NCBI RefSeq assembly: GCF_004364645.1
Contig: NZ_SOAW01000001.1
Span: forward strand, 2,329,845-2,393,844
DNA: 64,000 bases
Source: Naumannella halotolerans
Lineage (GTDB): Bacteria; Actinomycetota; Actinomycetes; Propionibacteriales; Propionibacteriaceae
Direction of reading: 5' to 3'
In this document: one piece after another, positions 8,538 to 18,124 of the stretch
Position numbering within the stretch: the stretch's first letter is position 1
Layout of the letters: every line of letters begins with the position of its first letter
The notes under the pieces: generated by a model
Databases searched by the model: none
Told to the model about the DNA's origin: nothing
What the model saw: only the letters and a program-made list of their open reading frames with translations
Program-made: the position numbers and the translations under genes

Positions 8538-9971
8538 TCAGAGGACAGCGCCCGGACGGTAGGCTGCCGCCTCCGCGTTCTCGGCGACCAGGCGCTGCAC
8601 CTTGGCCACCACTGCGGCGACCTGACTGCGCGCCACCCCGGAGAGTTCCAGCGGATTCGTCAACGCCTGGTTCAGCGCAGCTTCGTCCACGCCCCCGAGC
8701 CGGGGATCCTCGGCCAATCGCCGTACCAGGTCGTTCTCGGCCTGTCCTTCCCGCATGGCCAGCGCCACCGCCACCGCATGTTCCTTGATCACCTCATGGG
8801 CGACCTCGCGACCGACGCCGGCACGTACCGCGGCCATCAACACCTTGGTGGTGGCCAGGAACGGCAGATAGCGATCGAGTTCGGCTGCGATCACCGCCGG
8901 GAAGGCGCCGAACTCGGTGAGAACGGTGAGGAAAGTCTCGAACAGTCCGTCGAGGGCGTAGAAGGCATCGGGAAGTGCCACCCGGCGTACCACCGAACAG
9001 GACACATCGCCCTCGTTCCACTGATCACCGGCCAGTTCACCGATCATGGCCAGATTGCCGCGGAGGATCACCGCCAGGCCATTGATGCGTTCCGCCGAGC
9101 GGGTGTTCATCTTGTGCGGCATCGCACTGGAACCGACCTGCCCCGGTTTGAATCCCTCGGTCACCAGCTCATTGCCGGCCATCAAGCGGATCGTGGTCGC
9201 CAGGTTGCTCGGCCCGGCGGCCACCTGCACCAGGGCCGACAGCGCATCGAAGTCCAACGACCGCGGGTAGACCTGTCCGGTGGAATCGAAGACCGCATTC
9301 ACCCCCAGGTGGTCGGCCACCCGGCGTTGCAGTGCCTGGAGCTTGTGTTCATCCCCGCCCAGCAGGTCGAGCATGTCCTGGCCGGTCCCCATCGGACCGG
9401 CGATCCCTCGCAACGGGTACCGGGTGATCAACTCGACCACTCGTTGGTGGGCGATCAACAACTCGTCGGCGACAGTGGCGAAGCGCTTGCCCAAGGTGGT
9501 GATCTGCCCGGGGACATTGTGCGAACGCCCGGCCATCGCCAGATCGCTGTACTCACTCGCCCGCTCGGCCAGACGCGCGAGGGCGGTCACACTGCGGTCG
9601 GCGATCAGCTGCAGCCCCTGCACGATCTGCAACTGTTCGACATTCTCGGTCAGGTCCCGACTGGTCATCCCCTTGTGCACGTGCTCGTGGCCGGCCAGGG
9701 CGTTGAACTCCTCGATCCGCGCCTTAACGTCGTGCCGGGTGATTCGCTCCCGTTCGGCGATCGAGGCGAGGTCGACCTCCTCGACCACCCGCTGGTAGTC
9801 GGCGATCACCTGATCGGCATCGTCACCACCGAAGTCGACACCAAGATCACGTTGGGCGATCAGCACCGCGATCCAGAGCCGGCGCTCGGCGATGATCTTG
9901 TTCTCCGGCGACCAGATCCTTCGCATCTGCTCCGAGGCATAACGGGTTGCCAGGACATTCGGAATGGTCAC
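8538..9971 (-). CDS. purB: Adenylosuccinate lyase
   Basis: It cleaves fumarate from SAICAR and from adenylosuccinate, so it serves both the main purine pathway and AMP formation. The fumarase/lyase superfamily signature GSSAMPHKMNTRSAERI is present near residue 280, with the flexible catalytic Ser. Other marks are TSRDLTEN near residue 105 and AMAGRSHNVPGQ near 145. At 477 residues it is the longer PurB form. It is followed on the opposite side by the surface-protein remnant, and purD lies about 33 bases upstream on the same strand, so the two are probably co-transcribed. The start ATG at 9971 gives MTIPNVLATRYAS. Confidence 0.96.
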   Translation of the reverse strand: MTIPNVLATRYASEQMRRIWSPENKIIAERRLWIAVLIAQRDLGVDFGGDDADQVIADYQRVVEEVDLASIAERERITRHDVKARIEEFNALAGHEHVHKGMTSRDLTENVEQLQIVQGLQLIADRSVTALARLAERASEYSDLAMAGRSHNVPGQITTLGKRFATVADELLIAHQRVVELITRYPLRGIAGPMGTGQDMLDLLGGDEHKLQALQRRVADHLGVNAVFDSTGQVYPRSLDFDALSALVQVAAGPSNLATTIRLMAGNELVTEGFKPGQVGSSAMPHKMNTRSAERINGLAVILRGNLAMIGELAGDQWNEGDVSCSVVRRVALPDAFYALDGLFETFLTVLTEFGAFPAVIAAELDRYLPFLATTKVLMAAVRAGVGREVAHEVIKEHAVAVALAMREGQAENDLVRRLAEDPRLGGVDEAALNQALTNPLELSGVARSQVAAVVAKVQRLVAENAEAAAYRPGAVL

Positions 9972-10004
9972 GCGGATTCCTCTCGTCGATACATGATCAA
10001 CTTT

Positions 10005-11288
10005 TCAGTCGATGGTCAGCTCGCCGGCAGCAGCGCGGGCGGCGATGTCGGTACGGTGGAACCCACCAGGCAGGTCGAGCCGGCTCAACAGCGTGTAGGC
10101 CTCGGTGCGGGCGCTGTCCAGATCGGGTCCGCTGCCGGTGACGGCGAACACTCGCCCCCCGGAGGCGACGAGCTCGCCGTCGGCCGTGCCGACCCCGGCC
10201 AGGAAGACCCGGCCCGGCTGCTCGACCAGAACCTGGGCCAACCCGTCGATCACCCCGCCCTTGACCGGTGCCTCGGGGTACCCCTCGGCGGCCAGGACCA
10301 CGCCCACGGCGTACCCGTCGGCGAAGACCAGCGGGGGCTGATCGGCCAGTGTCCCGGTGGCCGCGGCGTACAGCACCTGGCCCAGTGGGGACCGCAACAG
10401 GCTCAGCAGCGGCTGGGTCTCCGGATCACCGAAGCGGGCATTGAACTCCACCACCCGCAACCCCTTCGAGGTCAGGGCGAGACCGGCATAGACCAATCCG
10501 ACGAAAGGGGTGCCGCGTCGGCGCAACTCGTCCACTGCGGGCTGGATCACGGTGCGGACAGTTTCGTCCACCAGTCCGTCGGGCGCCCAGTCGAGTGGGG
10601 TGTAGGCACCCATTCCGCCGGTGTTCGGACCTTGATCATCGTCGTAGGCGCGTTTGAAGTCCTGGGCCGGCTGCAGCGGGAGGACCGTCGTGCCGTCGGT
10701 GACCGCGAACAGACTCACCTCCGGACCGTCGAGATACTCCTCGATCACCACCTGGCCGCAGGCCTGGGCGTGGGCCAGTGCGGCATCGCGGTCGTCGGTG
10801 ACGACGACCCCCTTACCGGCGGCCAGCCCGTCGTCCTTGACCACGTACGGCGCACCGAACCCATCGAGCGCCGCGGCGGTCTGTTCGATGGTGGTGCAGA
10901 CCCGGGCTGCGGCGGTGGGGATACCGGCTGCGGCCATCACCTCCTTGGCGAAGGCCTTGGAACCCTCCAGGCGGGCGGCCGCCGCATCCGGCCCGAAGAC
11001 CGGGATGCCTGCCGCGCGGACCCGATCGGCGACGCCGTCGACCAGCGGGGCCTCCGGCCCGATCACCACCAGGTCGACGGCCAGTTCCCGGGCCAGTGCA
11101 GCGACCGCCGCACCGTCATCGATGTCGAGTGGGTGGTTGGTCGCGAACAGCGCCGTGCCCGGATTGCCCGGCGCGCAATGGACCTGCTGCACAGCCGGAT
11201 CCCGTGCGATGGCCGTCGCCAGCGCGTGTTCACGGCCACCGGAACCCACGACCAGCACGGTACGGGGCAGTTGGTCGGATTCTGTCAC
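10005..11288 (-). CDS. purD: Phosphoribosylamine-glycine ligase (GAR synthetase)
   Basis: This ATP-grasp enzyme joins phosphoribosylamine and glycine, the second step of purine synthesis. The N-terminal domain carries VLVVGSGGREHALA. The ATP-grasp core shows YVVKDDGLAAGKGVVV and VIEEYLDGPEVSLFAV, and the metal-binding VVEFNARFGDPETQ follows near residue 290. The 427-residue length is standard. It is the first gene of a purD-purB pair and is divergent from the phosphotransferase at 11439, with about 150 bases of shared upstream sequence. Confidence 0.97.
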   Translation of the reverse strand: MTESDQLPRTVLVVGSGGREHALATAIARDPAVQQVHCAPGNPGTALFATNHPLDIDDGAAVAALARELAVDLVVIGPEAPLVDGVADRVRAAGIPVFGPDAAAARLEGSKAFAKEVMAAAGIPTAAARVCTTIEQTAAALDGFGAPYVVKDDGLAAGKGVVVTDDRDAALAHAQACGQVVIEEYLDGPEVSLFAVTDGTTVLPLQPAQDFKRAYDDDQGPNTGGMGAYTPLDWAPDGLVDETVRTVIQPAVDELRRRGTPFVGLVYAGLALTSKGLRVVEFNARFGDPETQPLLSLLRSPLGQVLYAAATGTLADQPPLVFADGYAVGVVLAAEGYPEAPVKGGVIDGLAQVLVEQPGRVFLAGVGTADGELVASGGRVFAVTGSGPDLDSARTEAYTLLSRLDLPGGFHRTDIAARAAAGELTID

Positions 11289-11438
11289 GGCGCAACCCTA
11301 CCGAGGAGCGGCATCATCCGGGCGATCGCGTTCGCGGGTGGACCCGTGCCGGCACCGATGCGGTCTCACCCCCCGAGGTCCTCAACCGCGTGCCAGAATT
11401 CGATGGCGCGCCCCCGCTCCGTTCTCTAGCCTGCGCGG

Positions 11439-12398
11439 ATGAGCAGGAGCGGCGACAGTCCTGATCTGGTCGACATCCCGACCGTTGTCGACCTCGTCGA
11501 GCAGCACTTTCCTCAGTTCACCGGGCTCAGGGTCGCTGCCATCCCCGGTGTCGGTACCTCCAACCAGATCTTTCGGATCGGCGATGACCTGGCTGCTCGC
11601 TTTCCGCGCACCGTCGGCACTCCTGCCGCTGTGCGCGCTGGCCTCGTTTCCGAACACCAAGCGATGACGCGGTTCAACGATGACTGCCCTTTCGCCAGCC
11701 CAGCGATTGTCGGTCTTGGCAAACCCGGTGCCGGCCACCGGTTCTATTGGTCATTGCAGACCTGGCTGCCAGGATCGGTGGCCACCGAGGCGCTCGTGCA
11801 GTCATCGGACGACTTTGCCGACGACTTGGCCGAGTTGATCACAGCATTGCGTTCGGCCGACACCCGTGGCCAACGATTCGGCGGAGAAGGGCGCGGTGGC
11901 GGGCTTCGTCGTCACGACGAGTGGGTACGTACCTGCTTGCAGCGTAGCGCCGGCCTGCTGAACACCGAACTACTGGCAGCTTTCTGGTCCCGTCATCGAG
12001 CCTTGCCCCGTGAACAGGCAGACCGGATGTGCCACACAGACCTCATTCCGTTCAACCTCATCGTCGCAGGGAACCGTCTCAGCGGCGTCCTCGACACCGG
12101 CGGCTACGGACCCGCGGACCCCTCACTCGATCTGGTTGCGGCATGGCACCTGCTCGACGCGAAACGACGGGACCGGTTGCGAACGCACCTGGCCAGCGAC
12201 GATCTGGAGTGGGCCCGCGGTTGCGCTTGGGCCTTCGAGCAGGCGATCGGATTGGTCTGGTACTACCTGGAGTCGAATCCGGCGATGGCCAGGCTTGGCG
12301 CCCGCACCCTGCAACGCCTGATCGCCGACGCGACAGGGGACCCACAGTCATTGGCACCTGCCGACAGTCCGGTCCGGCTGCTCCTTCGTCACCCCTGA
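11439..12398 (+). CDS. Aminoglycoside phosphotransferase family (APH-like) protein
   Basis: It has the protein-kinase-like fold of small-molecule kinases. The N-terminal lobe holds GVGTSNQIFRIGDDLAARFP, where a nucleotide-binding strand is expected. The C-terminal lobe has the Brenner motif as HTDLIPFNLIV, where Asp is the catalytic base, and VLDTGGYGPADPSLDL, the DFG-equivalent metal site, here with DTG instead of the usual DWE or DFG. The substrate is unknown; such proteins can phosphorylate aminoglycosides, sugars or amines, and antibiotic resistance should not be assumed. Codon use looks a little less G/C-extreme than its neighbours, and it splits the purine genes, both of which suggest it was acquired. 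Confidence 0.8.
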   Translation: MSRSGDSPDLVDIPTVVDLVEQHFPQFTGLRVAAIPGVGTSNQIFRIGDDLAARFPRTVGTPAAVRAGLVSEHQAMTRFNDDCPFASPAIVGLGKPGAGHRFYWSLQTWLPGSVATEALVQSSDDFADDLAELITALRSADTRGQRFGGEGRGGGLRRHDEWVRTCLQRSAGLLNTELLAAFWSRHRALPREQADRMCHTDLIPFNLIVAGNRLSGVLDTGGYGPADPSLDLVAAWHLLDAKRRDRLRTHLASDDLEWARGCAWAFEQAIGLVWYYLESNPAMARLGARTLQRLIADATGDPQSLAPADSPVRLLLRHP

Positions 12399-12451
12399 TC
12401 ACAGCGGACCACCGCGGTCGGCAAGAGTCGTCACCGGCAGATGTGGTCGTC

Positions 12452-12491
12452 ATTCGGCCATTGCTGCCTCATACGGCAGCAATGGCCGAAT
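12452..12491 (+). terminator. Hairpin terminator after the APH-like gene
   Basis: A perfect 17-bp inverted repeat (ATTCGGCCATTGCTGCC and its complement, six-base loop TCATAC) is followed by a TGTTTTTG stretch a few bases later, as expected for Rho-independent termination of the plus-strand gene. It may also serve purA from the other side. Confidence 0.75.
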
Positions 12492-12569
12492 ACCTACTGT
12501 TTTTGCCGACAGCCGCCTCGCGGAACCCGTTCCGCGCCGAGCCGGGCCGGCCGGTCACCGGCTCGGAGT

Positions 12570-13937
<1,368 letters not shown>

Positions 13938-13983
13938 CTATCAAGTCGGCGTCCCCGGGCGAGCCCGGCTGCCGCCCGGGCGC

Positions 13984-14436
13984 TCAGTGCTGGTGGGTCA
14001 GCTGCTGGTACGCGGTCTCGCTGGAGTCCCGCAGGAACTGGCTGCAGCGTTCGGCCTCGTCGGTCTCACCGATCCTGGCTGCGGCCTGCGCGAGTGCCCA
14101 CAAGGCCCGCAGGAACCCCTGATTGGGTTCGTGCTCCCACGGCACCGGACCGGCCCCGCCCCACCCGGAGCGGCGCAGTGCGTCGAGCCCCCGGTGATAT
14201 CCGGTACGGGCGCAGGCGTAGGCGTTCAGGTTGTCGGCCAGCGTCTCCTTCGCCAAGGCGTCCTCGGCCAACAGTGCCCAGCCCAGACTGACCTCGGGGT
14301 GGGCCGCGACCTCCTCCAGCAGCTCACTTGTCGGTGCTTCGGCGAGCCCGGCCACGAACTGTGAGTCCGGCAGCAGAGTGGGCGCAGCGATCGAAGGTCC
14401 CGACAACAGGTTCTTGGGTGCCGTAGGATTGCTCAT
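13984..14436 (-). CDS. DUF3151 protein
   Basis: A 150-residue protein of the actinobacterial DUF3151 family. It is recognised from KNLLSGPSIAAPTLLPDS near the N-terminus, HPEVSLGWALLAEDAL near residue 60 and the ending ARIGETDEAERCSQFLRDS. The family is mostly helical and resembles tetratrico-type repeats; its function is unknown to me. It is often found near fba or purA in actinobacteria, and purA is next to it here. The ATG at 14436 (MSNPTAPKN) is used; another ATG three codons upstream is possible. It is divergent from the TetR gene, with 91 bases between. Confidence 0.8.
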   Translation of the reverse strand: MSNPTAPKNLLSGPSIAAPTLLPDSQFVAGLAEAPTSELLEEVAAHPEVSLGWALLAEDALAKETLADNLNAYACARTGYHRGLDALRRSGWGGAGPVPWEHEPNQGFLRALWALAQAAARIGETDEAERCSQFLRDSSETAYQQLTHQH

Positions 14437-14527
14437 CGCCCCCATTGTGCACCGCACGACGGGCCACCGGAAACGTAGGACCGCACGACTGGGGCACGAC
14501 GCCACCTCGTGTGGGCAGGAGGAGTAC

Positions 14528-15139
14528 ATGACCGCCATGGCGGACCGGGCCGAATTCCCACCACTGGACCTCCACCCGTTCCTGCTCGGAGCGCTCGACG
14601 AGTTCGCCCGGCACGGCTACGACGGCACCTCGGTACGCACCCTCGCCCAGCGGCTGGGGGTCACCGTGCCCGCGCTGTACTACTACTACGAGAACAAGCA
14701 GGCGATGCTGGTGGCGCTGCTCGACCATGCGATGACCACCATCACCCATCACATCCGTACCGGCCTGGCGAACTCGGCACCGGACAGCGAGAGCCGTCTG
14801 GCCTCGGTGGTGGAGGCGCTGGTGCTGTACTTCGCCCACTACCCGCAGCTGGCCGCGATGGACACCGAGCGTCGAAGCCTGGACCCGAAGAACCTGGCCG
14901 CCTACATCGCCCGTCGCGACGAGGCCGAGGGCTACCTGCGGGGGGTGATCTCCGACGGCGTCGCCGACGGTACGTTCAGCACTCGCTGGCCGTACGAATG
15001 CACCCGGGCCATCTTCAACATGTGTCAGGGAATCGCCGGCTGGTACCGGATGGACGGACCGGTGGGTCCGGAGGAGATGGCACAGCGCTACGTCCAGCTC
15101 GCGCTGGCGATGCTGCGCTACACCGAGCGCCCCGACTGA
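14528..15139 (+). CDS. TetR-family transcriptional regulator
   Basis: The DNA-binding helix-turn-helix is in residues 10-60 (FARHGYDGTSVRTLAQRLGVTVPALYYYYENKQAML). A mostly helical ligand-binding domain of about 140 residues follows, ending in YVQLALAMLRYTE. It is preceded by AGGAGGAGT five bases before the ATG at 14528, a strong ribosome site that fixes this start over earlier in-frame codons. It faces a three-gene acyl-CoA operon, which has a TetR-type palindrome (18016-18031) in its promoter. Control of that operon by an acyl-CoA ligand is a reasonable inference. Confidence 0.9.
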   Translation: MTAMADRAEFPPLDLHPFLLGALDEFARHGYDGTSVRTLAQRLGVTVPALYYYYENKQAMLVALLDHAMTTITHHIRTGLANSAPDSESRLASVVEALVLYFAHYPQLAAMDTERRSLDPKNLAAYIARRDEAEGYLRGVISDGVADGTFSTRWPYECTRAIFNMCQGIAGWYRMDGPVGPEEMAQRYVQLALAMLRYTERPD

Positions 15140-15197
15140 GGCCACGCGGCCGATCCCCTCCGGGCGCACCCCGCCGATCACCCTCCGGGTGCGCCAC

Positions 15198-16328
15198 TCA
15201 GCCGATCGCACCCCGGGCCCGCAGCGCAGCCGGGTCGGCGCCCAGTTCGATCACGATCTCCTCGGTGTGCTGACCGATCCTCGGCGCCGGTGCCGGGAGT
15301 TCCCCCGGGGTCGCCGACAACCGCGGGGCGGGTGCCGGCTGCCACCCGTTCCCGGCCGGCAGGTAGGTCCGACGCGCGGCCAGATGGGTATCGGTGGGTG
15401 CTTCCGCGGCGTCACGCACCGGGGCGACGCAGGCATCGGTACCGGCGAACCGTTCCTCCCAGGTCGCCAGGGTCTGCTCGGCGATCGTCTGCTCGAACAG
15501 CTCCTGCATCGCCGGCCAGCGTTGCCGGTCGTACTGCTCGGCCACCTCGGACCGGTCGGCCACACCGAGACCGCGGACCAACTGGCCGAAGAACTGCGGT
15601 TCCAGTGCCCCCACCGCCAACCAGCGATCGTCGGCGGTGCGGTACACCCGGTAGAACGGCGTGGAGCCGTCGAAGGTCGACGGTGAGGAGCAGGGGTCAG
15701 CGGCGACCATCGAATGGTGCATGGCGGTCAGCGACGCCGCACCGTCGACGATGGCCGCATCCACCACCTGGCCCTCCCCGGTCTGCCGGGCGTGCAGCAG
15801 CGCGGCCAGCACCCCGGCCACCAGGTAGAGCGAACCACCGGCGAAGTCCCCCAGCAGGTTCAACGGCGGCCGCGGCCGACCGTCGGGGTCGGTGACCAGC
15901 GCCAACGCGCCGGACAAGGCGATGTAGTCGAGGTCATGACCAGCCCGCTCGGCCAGCGGACCGGACTGTCCCCAGCCGGTCATCCGGCCGTAGACCAGGG
16001 CCCGATTCCGCTACCGGACATCGTCGGGCCCGAGCCCGAGTCGCTCGGTGACCCCGGGACGGAACCCCTCGATCAGCACCTCCGCACGCTCGGCCAGATC
16101 CAGGACCAGGTCGCGACCCGACGGGTTCTTCAGGTCCACCGCGATGGAGCGGCGGCCACGGTCCAGGATCTTGTGGGTGGCCGCCCGCGCCGCATCGCCA
16201 CCGAGATCGTCCAGCCGGTCCACCCGGATGACCTCGGCTCCCAGGTCGGCCAGCAGCATGCCGGCGAACGGCCCGGGTCCGATCGCAGCCAGCTCGAGCA
16301 CCCGTACCCCCGCCAGCGGGCCGCTCAT
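15198..16328 (-). pseudogene. CaiB/BaiF-type CoA-transferase (alpha-methylacyl-CoA racemase-like) with an in-frame amber stop
   Basis: The N-terminal 105 residues (GVRVLELAAIGPGPFAGMLL, LADLGAEVIRVDR) end at a TAG at 16011-16013. The same frame then goes on without a shift through RNRALVYGRMTGWGQSGP, GHDLDYIALSGAL, with the His and Asp typical of the racemase subgroup, and DAAIVDGAASLTAMHHS to a stop at 15198. Total length would be about 376 codons, normal for the family. One base change (for example GAG or CAG to TAG) explains the break. The second half also has an ATG at 15983, so it could be made alone, but it would lack the CoA-binding start. It is the last gene of the SDR-Ech operon. Confidence 0.8.
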
Positions 16329-16424
16329 GCCGGTACCTGCCGATCCTGCGGCGATCCCATCACGTTCCTCCTCGAACGAGTTGTCCGCACCGTCGCCGAT
16401 CGCTTTCGTCGGGCGCGGTGGCGA

Positions 16425-17216
16425 TCAGTCGGTGAAGTGGGCTTGGCGACGTTCGAGGAACGCCTGCACCCCCTCGGTGAAGTCCGCGCCGGCGAGCAGG
16501 GCCTCCTGCTCGGTCTCCTCCCGGGACAGCGCCTGCGGCAGGTGTCCGAGGGTGGAGGCGTTGATCGCCTGTTTGGTACGGGCGAGCGCGACCCGGGGCC
16601 GGTCGGCCAGGGTCTGCGCCCAACGGTCGACCAGCTCGCCCAGTTCGGCTGCCGGCGCGGTCGCCGCGACCAGACCCGTCTGCAGCGCCTCGGCCGCCGG
16701 GATCCGCTCACCGAACAGGGCCGCCCGCATCGCATGCACCCGGCCCGCTGCGGCCGCCCAGGTCGCGGTCACCCCACCGTCGGGCATCAGCCCGATGTTG
16801 GTGAACGGCAACAGCAGGTACGCCTCCTCGGCCATCACCGGAAGGTCGGCGGCCAGGGCGATCGAACACCCGATACCGGCCGCCGGCCCGTTGATCGCAG
16901 CGATGACCACCGCGTCGCAGCCGGTGATCTCGCGCAGCAACCGGTTCGCCGCGGTCAGGGTGTTCTCACCGCCCCCGGAAGTGCCGTCGGTCGGGCCACC
17001 GGCCCCCGGTTCGAGGTCGGCGCCGGAACTGAAGGCGCGGCCCTCCCCGGTGATCACGACGACCCGGGCATCGGTGGCGGCGATCTGTTCGTAGAGGCAC
17101 TGGATCAGCTCCGCGGTGACCGCGTTCAGCTTCTCCGGGCGGGTGATCGTCAGCCGCAGGACCGCAGCCTGCCGGTCGGCCCGCAGACCGACCGTGGACA
17201 GGTCCCTGGTGCTCAT
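16425..17216 (-). CDS. Enoyl-CoA hydratase/isomerase family protein
   Basis: A crotonase-fold enzyme acting on acyl-CoA thioesters, 263 residues. Oxyanion-hole stretches are [11 protein letters not shown] near residue 65 and [19 protein letters not shown] near 109. The second catalytic region reads [14 protein letters not shown], where Pro-Asp-Gly-Gly replaces the Glu of classical hydratases, so an isomerase or another crotonase reaction is possible. The ATG overlaps the SDR stop (ATGA), so the two are translationally coupled. With the SDR and CoA-transferase it forms a probable branched or unusual acyl-CoA degradation unit. Confidence 0.88.
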   Translation of the reverse strand: MSTRDLSTVGLRADRQAAVLRLTITRPEKLNAVTAELIQCLYEQIAATDARVVVITGEGRAFSSGADLEPGAGGPTDGTSGGGENTLTAANRLLREITGCDAVVIAAINGPAAGIGCSIALAADLPVMAEEAYLLLPFTNIGLMPDGGVTATWAAAAGRVHAMRAALFGERIPAAEALQTGLVAATAPAAELGELVDRWAQTLADRPRVALARTKQAINASTLGHLPQALSREETEQEALLAGADFTEGVQAFLERRQAHFTD

Positions 17217-17968
17217 TTCGGCGCCATCCGGATCGCACCGTCCAGCCGGATCACTTCGCCGTTGAGCATCGGATTGGCGACGATCGCCGCCACCAGGTCG
17301 GCGTACTCCTCGGGCTTGCCCAACCGGCTCGGGTGCGGGACCTGCTTGCCGAGGGATGCCTTGGCCTCCTCGGGCAGCCCGGCCAGCAACGGGGTGTCGA
17401 ACAGGCCGGGCGCGATCGTCATCACCCGGATCTGTCGGCTGGCCAGGTCTCGGGCGACGGGCAGGGTGAGGGAGACGATGCCGCCCTTGGAGGCCGAATA
17501 GGCCGCCTGCCCGATCTGCCCGTCGTAGGCCGCGACCGAAGCGGTGTTGATGATCACTCCACGCTCGTCGTCGACCGGCTGGTTGCCACTGATGGCGGCT
17601 GCGGCCAGCCGGATCACGGTGAAGCTGCCGATCAGGTTGATCTCGATCACCCGGGAGAAGAGTTCACCGGGGAACGGGTTGCCGTCGCGGTCCACGGTCC
17701 GTGCGGGGGTGCCGATACCGGCGCAGTTCACCACCACCGACAGGTTCTGCTCGGCATTGGCCCGGTCCACCGCCGCGGCGACCGCCGCCTCGTCGCGGAC
17801 ATCGCCGGCGATGAAGGTGCCGCCGAGCTCGGTCAAGGCGCTCGGGTCCGCCCGTTCCAGGTCGAGGCCGTAGACCGAGGCCCCCTCGGCTGCCAACCGC
17901 CTGGCGGTGGCCAGCCCGAGACCGGAGGCGGCTCCGGTGATCAGTGCGGTACGTCCGTCCAGTTTCAT
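17213..17968 (-). CDS. SDR-family 3-hydroxyacyl-CoA dehydrogenase-like oxidoreductase
   Basis: A 251-residue short-chain dehydrogenase with the NAD-binding [14 protein letters not shown] near residue 13, DVRDEAAV, the VVNCAGIG strand, catalytic Ser in IINTASVAA and YSASKGG (Tyr/Lys pair) near residue 155. The ending [15 protein letters not shown] and overall pattern match the type II 3-hydroxyacyl-CoA dehydrogenases. The ATG at 17968 is preferred over one nine codons upstream because AGGCGAGAGG sits just before it. It is the first gene of the operon; a palindromic operator lies about 50 bases upstream. Confidence 0.9.
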   Translation of the reverse strand: MKLDGRTALITGAASGLGLATARRLAAEGASVYGLDLERADPSALTELGGTFIAGDVRDEAAVAAAVDRANAEQNLSVVVNCAGIGTPARTVDRDGNPFPGELFSRVIEINLIGSFTVIRLAAAAISGNQPVDDERGVIINTASVAAYDGQIGQAAYSASKGGIVSLTLPVARDLASRQIRVMTIAPGLFDTPLLAGLPEEAKASLGKQVPHPSRLGKPEEYADLVAAIVANPMLNGEVIRLDGAIRMAPK

Positions 17969-18015
17969 ACCTCTCGCCTTTCCGGACCCCAGCACCCGAC
18001 CTCGCCGTCGAGGTG

Positions 18016-18031
18016 CTTAGCGGTCGCTAAG
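18016..18031. promoter_or_regulatory. Perfect TetR-type palindrome upstream of the SDR-Ech-CoA-transferase operon
   Basis: CTTAGCGGTCGCTAAG has 7-bp perfect arms around GT. This layout is typical of TetR-family operators. It is 48 bases before the SDR start, where it would overlap the promoter. The TetR gene at 14528 is the obvious candidate binder. Confidence 0.65.
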
Positions 18032-18124
18032 TGGGAACGGCGTCACAGTAGCCGATCCCGGTCACCGACCCCCACCCACCCTGTCGATCACCCCGATCGC
18101 CAGCCGGCCTGCTTGACTGGGCCG

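Noticed and set aside
8496..11429. A very long open frame on the plus strand, opposite purB and purD
   Set aside because: It is the antisense of two clearly identified enzymes; high G/C content leaves few stops in the opposite strand. Its translation is rich in Gly, Arg, His and Gln and shows no domain.
11439..12398. Antibiotic-resistance phosphotransferase
   Set aside because: It is APH-like in fold, but residues specific to known drug-modifying enzymes are not seen and the metal motif is DTG. Resistance cannot be claimed.
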